This document shows positions 60,226 through 64,000 of a stretch of DNA of 64,000 nucleotides, piece by piece. Below the pieces are notes generated by a model, which made no database searches, was not told the origin of the DNA, and saw only the letters and a program-made list of their open reading frames with translations. The stretch's first letter is position 1; each line of letters starts with the position of its first letter. The DNA comes from Duganella guangzhouensis (GTDB lineage: Bacteria > Pseudomonadota > Gammaproteobacteria > Burkholderiales > Burkholderiaceae_D). The stretch is from NCBI RefSeq assembly GCF_009674535.1, contig NZ_WKJK01000001.1, forward strand, positions 186,001 to 250,000, given 5' to 3'. The position numbers and the translations under genes are program-made.

Positions 60226-62673
60226 GTGTACAACGCAACGCGCCGTAACTTTTTGCAGCACTCCGCCTTGTTCTGGGCGGGTTTGAGCGTGCCGGGCCTG
60301 GCGTCCGCGCAATCGCAATCGCAGTCTCAGGCCGATAACGGCCGCATCACCCAATTATTCAATTTCGGCTGGAAGTTCGCGGCCGGCGAGCTGCCGGATG
60401 CCGGCGCCGTCGCGTTCGACGACAGCGGCTGGCGCAAGCTCGATCTGCCGCATGACTTCCAGTTCGAACAACCGTGGGACAAATCGGCCGGCGAGGCGCG
60501 CGGCTTCAAGGCCATGGGCACTGGCTGGTATCGCAAGTCGTTCAAGGCCGATCCGGCGTGGAAGGGCAAGAAGGTCTTGCTCGATTTCGAAGGACTGATG
60601 CTGTACGGCGACGTGTGGCTGAATGGCCGCAAGCTGGCCGATATCGATTACGGTTATCTGGGCGCCGAAGTGGATGTCAGCGCGGCGCTGAACTACGATG
60701 GCGACAACGTGGTCGCGGTGCGCGCCTCCACTGGCGGCAGCAAGCAATCGCGCTGGTACACCGGTGGTGGCCTGTTCCGCGATGTGCATCTGGTGGTGAA
60801 GGAACCGATCGCCATCGCCCGCCACGGCGTGTTCATTTCGACGCCGGTGGTGTCGGAGCAGGGCGCGGAAGTGGCGATTCGGATCGATCTGGATGGTATC
60901 TCGAATAAACAGTTGGACGTGTTGATCCGTGCCGTCATCTTCGGGCCGGATGGCGCCAGGATCGCGGAGACGCTGACCGCCGCGCCGAAAGGCATACGGC
61001 TGGCGGTGGTCAACGCACCGTTGCAGGCGATGCAGGTGGCGGCACCCAAGCTGTGGTCCTGCGAAGCCCCTAACTTGTACCGCGCCGAAATCACGCTGAT
61101 CCAGGACGGCAAGGTGTTGGATCAGGTGAACGAGCAGTTTGGCATCCGCACGGTGGAATTTACCAAGGAGACCGGCTTCCATCTGAACGGGCGCAAGGTG
61201 TTCCTGCAGGGGATCTCGAACCACCACGATCTGGGCGCGCTGGGTGCGGCGGTGTATGACCGCGCCATCGAGCGTCTGTTCATCCAGTTGAAGGCGTTCG
61301 GCTTCAATCACGTGCGGACCTCGCACAATCCGTATTCGAAATCCTTCATGCGGCTGGCCGACAAGCACGGCATCCTGATCGTCGACGAGCTGGCCGACAA
61401 GTGGAGCGAGGATGAATCCTGGCCGGGCCAGCAGCCGTTCTCGCGGCTGTGGTACAAGATTGTGCCGGACTGGATCAAGCGTGACCGCAACCATCCATCG
61501 GTCATCATGTGGAGCCTGGGGAACGAGCTGCAGATGCGCGAGGACTTCGGCGGCTTCCCGACCAGCGACTGGGGTGTGACCACCTACAAGCTGCTGGACA
61601 CGCTGGTCAAGCGCTACGACACCACCCGCAAAACCACGGTGGCGATGTTCCCATCGCGCGCCAATGCGGCGGTGCGCGGCACGCCGGAGTTCAACGTGCT
61701 GATACCGCCCGAGCTGTCGCTGGTGACCGAGGTGGCCAGCTACAATTATCAGTTCCCGTCCTATCAGACTTACCTGCAGCATGCGCCACACCTGATTATC
61801 TACCAGAGCGAGGCCGCCACGTCGACGCTGACCGGCGCTTACTACGGCATGGACAAGGCCAAGATGGTCGGCCTGGCCTATTGGGGCGCGGTGGAGTATT
61901 GGGGCGAGTCGAACGGCTGGCCGAAGAAGGGCTGGAACTTCTCGTTCTTCAGCCATGCGCTGGAGCCGTATCCGCAAGCGTATCTGGTTAAGGCCGCGTT
62001 CAGTGACGAGCCGCTGGTGCGCATCGGCGTGGTCGATGGCGCCGGCGAAATGGTGGAGTGGAATGACGTGCAGGTCGGGAAGATGAGCGTGTCGTCACAC
62101 TGGAACCGCCCGCAGGGCAGTCAGCAGGCGCTGTTCACCTATACCAATGCGGATGAGGTGGAGCTGCTGGTGAACGGAAAATCGCTGGGCCGCCAGCCGA
62201 ATCCGCGCGGCGAGCCTTTGCGCCGCAATATCATTTACTGGAAGGGCATCGCGTACGGCGACGGCGGCAGCGTGACGGCGGTGGCGTACACCGGTGGCAG
62301 GGAAGTGGCGCGCCATGAGTTGCGCACCACCGGCAAGGCGGTGGCGCTGAAGCTGGAGACGGAAACCACGCAATGGCGCGCGGATGGCATGGATCTGCAG
62401 TATCTGAAGATCCGGCTGGTGGACAAGAGCGGCCAGGTGGTGCCGCTAGGCGAGGATGAGCTGAAGCTGGAGGTCAGCGGCGCGGCGCGCTTGCTGGCGC
62501 TGGACGACGGCAATCATTCGACCGACGCGCTGTACACCGGCACCAGTATCCGCATGCACAATGGCTTTGCCATGGCGATCCTGCGCTCCGGCCGCGAACC
62601 GGGCACGGTGACCGTCAAGGTGACGGCGGCCGGCGTGAAGGGCGGGGCGGTGGCGCTGAAGACGGTGCGTTAG
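60226..62673 (+). CDS. GH2 beta-galactosidase-like enzyme with DUF4982 domain, Tat-exported
   Basis: The 815-residue enzyme starts with a Tat-type signal (RRNFLQ at 6-11, then a hydrophobic stretch ending ASAQ). The order is jelly roll (about 30-210), immunoglobulin-like domain (about 215-320), TIM barrel with acid/base E434 in WSLGNE and nucleophile E529 in YQSEA, then a DUF4982 domain ([15 protein letters not shown]) and a C-terminal beta-sandwich. The ATG upstream at 60154 lacks a ribosome binding site; the GTG at 60226 has a strong GGAGGG six bases away inside a hairpin. It probably removes galactose or a related sugar after the rhamnosidase. Confidence 0.88.
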   Translation: MYNATRRNFLQHSALFWAGLSVPGLASAQSQSQSQADNGRITQLFNFGWKFAAGELPDAGAVAFDDSGWRKLDLPHDFQFEQPWDKSAGEARGFKAMGTGWYRKSFKADPAWKGKKVLLDFEGLMLYGDVWLNGRKLADIDYGYLGAEVDVSAALNYDGDNVVAVRASTGGSKQSRWYTGGGLFRDVHLVVKEPIAIARHGVFISTPVVSEQGAEVAIRIDLDGISNKQLDVLIRAVIFGPDGARIAETLTAAPKGIRLAVVNAPLQAMQVAAPKLWSCEAPNLYRAEITLIQDGKVLDQVNEQFGIRTVEFTKETGFHLNGRKVFLQGISNHHDLGALGAAVYDRAIERLFIQLKAFGFNHVRTSHNPYSKSFMRLADKHGILIVDELADKWSEDESWPGQQPFSRLWYKIVPDWIKRDRNHPSVIMWSLGNELQMREDFGGFPTSDWGVTTYKLLDTLVKRYDTTRKTTVAMFPSRANAAVRGTPEFNVLIPPELSLVTEVASYNYQFPSYQTYLQHAPHLIIYQSEAATSTLTGAYYGMDKAKMVGLAYWGAVEYWGESNGWPKKGWNFSFFSHALEPYPQAYLVKAAFSDEPLVRIGVVDGAGEMVEWNDVQVGKMSVSSHWNRPQGSQQALFTYTNADEVELLVNGKSLGRQPNPRGEPLRRNIIYWKGIAYGDGGSVTAVAYTGGREVARHELRTTGKAVALKLETETTQWRADGMDLQYLKIRLVDKSGQVVPLGEDELKLEVSGAARLLALDDGNHSTDALYTGTSIRMHNGFAMAILRSGREPGTVTVKVTAAGVKGGAVALKTVR

Positions 62674-63941
62674 CGCGCTGTCTGGGTGCGTTGCAGACGG
62701 GCGGCGAAGTCGCGCAGGAAGTCGGCGCGCCAGCGGCTGATGCTGCGCGCGCCCTGATTCGGTCCATCGCTCAGTTGCGGCGCCGGATCGTCGGTCCACC
62801 AGTTCGGGTACTTCGTTGATGGCGGCTGGCCCGGCGCCGGCATGACGGAGGTGAAGCCGCCGCTCTGGCCATCCAGCCCCGGATGGTTGCTGCGGATGCG
62901 GTAACTCCACACCTTGGCCTCCTTGGGGGAGAACAGGAAGTGCCAGGCGCCGTCCGCGTGCTGATAGCCGGTGAATTCCTGGCCGTCGACCACCAGCATC
63001 GCGCGCGGCTCGGCTGGCGCCGCGCCGACAGGCCGGTACACCAGGTCGACCACCGCAAAGGTCTCCACCACATCCGCTTGCGATGGCGGCTGGGTGAAGG
63101 TGATGCGCGGCCGGTCCCAGGCCCGCACGAATTGTCCGCCCCAGCCGCCGGCCTCGGGCCGCTCCGGCGTCGGCCCTAGCAAATAGGTCAGCGATGGCGT
63201 ATCGCCCATCTTGACCTGTGGCGCGATGCCGGCGAAGTAGTCGCCCAGCGCGCCCACGCCCTTGACGTGCCGGTCGACGAAACTGCGGTTCCCCAGATCA
63301 CCCGACTGATCGCCACCGCTGAACCAGCCGCGATAGGTCGAATTGTTCTCGATGACCCACAAGTCCGGATGTTCACGGGTGATATAGTCGTACGCGTTGA
63401 CCGACCATTTCTTGTTCGGCCCTCCAATCATATAGACGCGCAGCTTGCCTTTGATGGACGGATCGTCGTGCAGCGCCTGTGCCAGATCTTCAAAACCGCC
63501 CCACAACAGCACCCACAGCGGGCGCGGATCGTCGCGCCGCGCGCATTCGATGATCCAGTTGGATCCTTCTGTGGACTGGCCCCAGCCCTGCGGCCCGGCC
63601 AGATCGGAGCCGCCCTGTTTGGCGATGGCGCGCAGCCGGTCTGGCGCGGGATAGCGCTCGGACCAGGTGCGTAGCTTGGCGTAGTCTTTTTCGTAGACGT
63701 CGATGATGGATAGCAGATGGCGCTTGCGGTTGCGGCCTTCACCCCATGGCGATGCGATCAGTCCTTCCAGCGCCACCATGTCGGCATACACCAGCAGGTG
63801 AACCAACGACTGAAAATCGTCAAAGTCGGTGCCGCCGATGTCGGTGGAGACGATCACGCGCGGACGGGTGTCGTTGGCGGCGAAGGAAGGATGGCTCAGG
63901 GGCAGGGCCAGGGCAAGCGTCAGCAGGTCGCGTCGGTTCAT
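62670..63941 (-). CDS. DUF1593 nucleoside-hydrolase-like exported protein
   Basis: A 423-residue protein with an N-terminal signal ([22 protein letters not shown], Tat-like). The nucleoside-hydrolase-like domain starts [19 protein letters not shown], which has the Asp cluster D34, D39, D41, D42 for calcium binding. [15 protein letters not shown] and [12 protein letters not shown] follow. The C-terminal third is a beta domain. DUF1593 proteins are common in plant-polysaccharide clusters; the true substrate, perhaps a ribosyl or glycosyl linkage, is unproven. It runs into the GH2 3' end with a four-base overlap on opposite strands. Nothing obvious is visible in the 59 bases upstream of it to the window end. 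Confidence 0.85.
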   Translation of the reverse strand: MNRRDLLTLALALPLSHPSFAANDTRPRVIVSTDIGGTDFDDFQSLVHLLVYADMVALEGLIASPWGEGRNRKRHLLSIIDVYEKDYAKLRTWSERYPAPDRLRAIAKQGGSDLAGPQGWGQSTEGSNWIIECARRDDPRPLWVLLWGGFEDLAQALHDDPSIKGKLRVYMIGGPNKKWSVNAYDYITREHPDLWVIENNSTYRGWFSGGDQSGDLGNRSFVDRHVKGVGALGDYFAGIAPQVKMGDTPSLTYLLGPTPERPEAGGWGGQFVRAWDRPRITFTQPPSQADVVETFAVVDLVYRPVGAAPAEPRAMLVVDGQEFTGYQHADGAWHFLFSPKEAKVWSYRIRSNHPGLDGQSGGFTSVMPAPGQPPSTKYPNWWTDDPAPQLSDGPNQGARSISRWRADFLRDFAARLQRTQTAR

Positions 63942-64000
63942 GTATCGTGTCCCGGGTGGTTTTTGTTATGGTCTATCATGGGCCGGACGGATGGCAATCA

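Noticed and set aside
1..64000. CRISPR arrays, tRNA/rRNA genes, transposons
   Set aside because: No regularly spaced repeats, no cloverleaf or rRNA-like sequence, and no transposase other than the Rpn-type gene could be seen by reading.

Overview
The window is GC-rich, gene-dense DNA with no gene-free stretch longer than about 250 bases. I see no rRNA, tRNA, CRISPR array or intact insertion sequence. It looks like the chromosome of a Gram-negative betaproteobacterium, most plausibly an Oxalobacteraceae member of the Duganella/Massilia/Herbaspirillum kind. That placement is inferred from TonB receptors, DUF1302/DUF1329 proteins, AAHS and DHA2 transporters and many LysR regulators, not from a marker gene. 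The whole window reads as a catabolic island for plant-derived compounds.

Region 1 (1-2.3 kb): a secreted protein of unknown function cut by the window edge and a GH28 pectinase-like hydrolase, with a LacI-type palindrome in front. Region 2 (2.4-22.5 kb): an O-demethylation and C1 island. It holds an acyl-CoA dehydrogenase, a LysR regulator, folate synthesis genes (folB, pabB), folD, a methylenetetrahydrofolate reductase, purU, two LigM/DesA-type tetrahydrofolate-dependent O-demethylases, a DUF1329/DUF1302 outer-membrane pair, an aromatic-acid transporter, a Rieske VanA/VanB-type O-demethylase, another LysR, a DHA2 exporter and a metallo-beta-lactamase-fold hydrolase. The folate genes can supply tetrahydrofolate and oxidise or release the methyl groups. 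A 23-24 bp motif (ATTGT-N9/10-TGCAACATA) recurs four times in its control regions. Region 3 (22.5-25.4 kb): a GH2 glycosidase and an N-terminally short Rpn-type protein.

Region 4 (25.4-50.3 kb): a large aromatic, probably polyphenol, cluster. On the minus strand are a transporter, an exported beta-helix protein, a TonB receptor, an exported MaoC-like hot-dog protein, an SDR lacking its catalytic Tyr, and a NodD-type LysR. Divergent from that LysR is a long plus-strand operon: FAD monooxygenase, extradiol-type dioxygenase, Rieske ferredoxin, phytoene-desaturase-like oxidoreductase, two SDRs, a HisD-like dehydrogenase, a VOC protein, an FAA hydrolase, an epimerase, a C-C-hydrolase-like alpha/beta protein and a second NodD-type LysR. 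A third NodD-type LysR, an SMP-30 lactonase and a second TonB receptor follow. The NodD-type regulator divergent from a monooxygenase + extradiol dioxygenase + ferredoxin resembles the naringenin-degrading fde system of Herbaspirillum seropedicae, so flavonoid catabolism is the leading hypothesis.

Region 5 (50.3-56.7 kb): nitroreductase, malic enzyme, a Bcr/CflA exporter divergent from an IclR regulator with tandem palindromic operators, and a LysR divergent from a well-recognised D-tartrate dehydratase (tarD), then a small acidic protein. Region 6 (56.7-64 kb): GH106 alpha-L-rhamnosidase, a GH2 beta-galactosidase whose ribosome binding site lies in a perfect 16-bp inverted repeat, and a DUF1593 nucleoside-hydrolase-like protein. 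These could strip sugars from rhamnosylated flavonoids or from pectin (rhamnogalacturonan), which fits both ends of the window.
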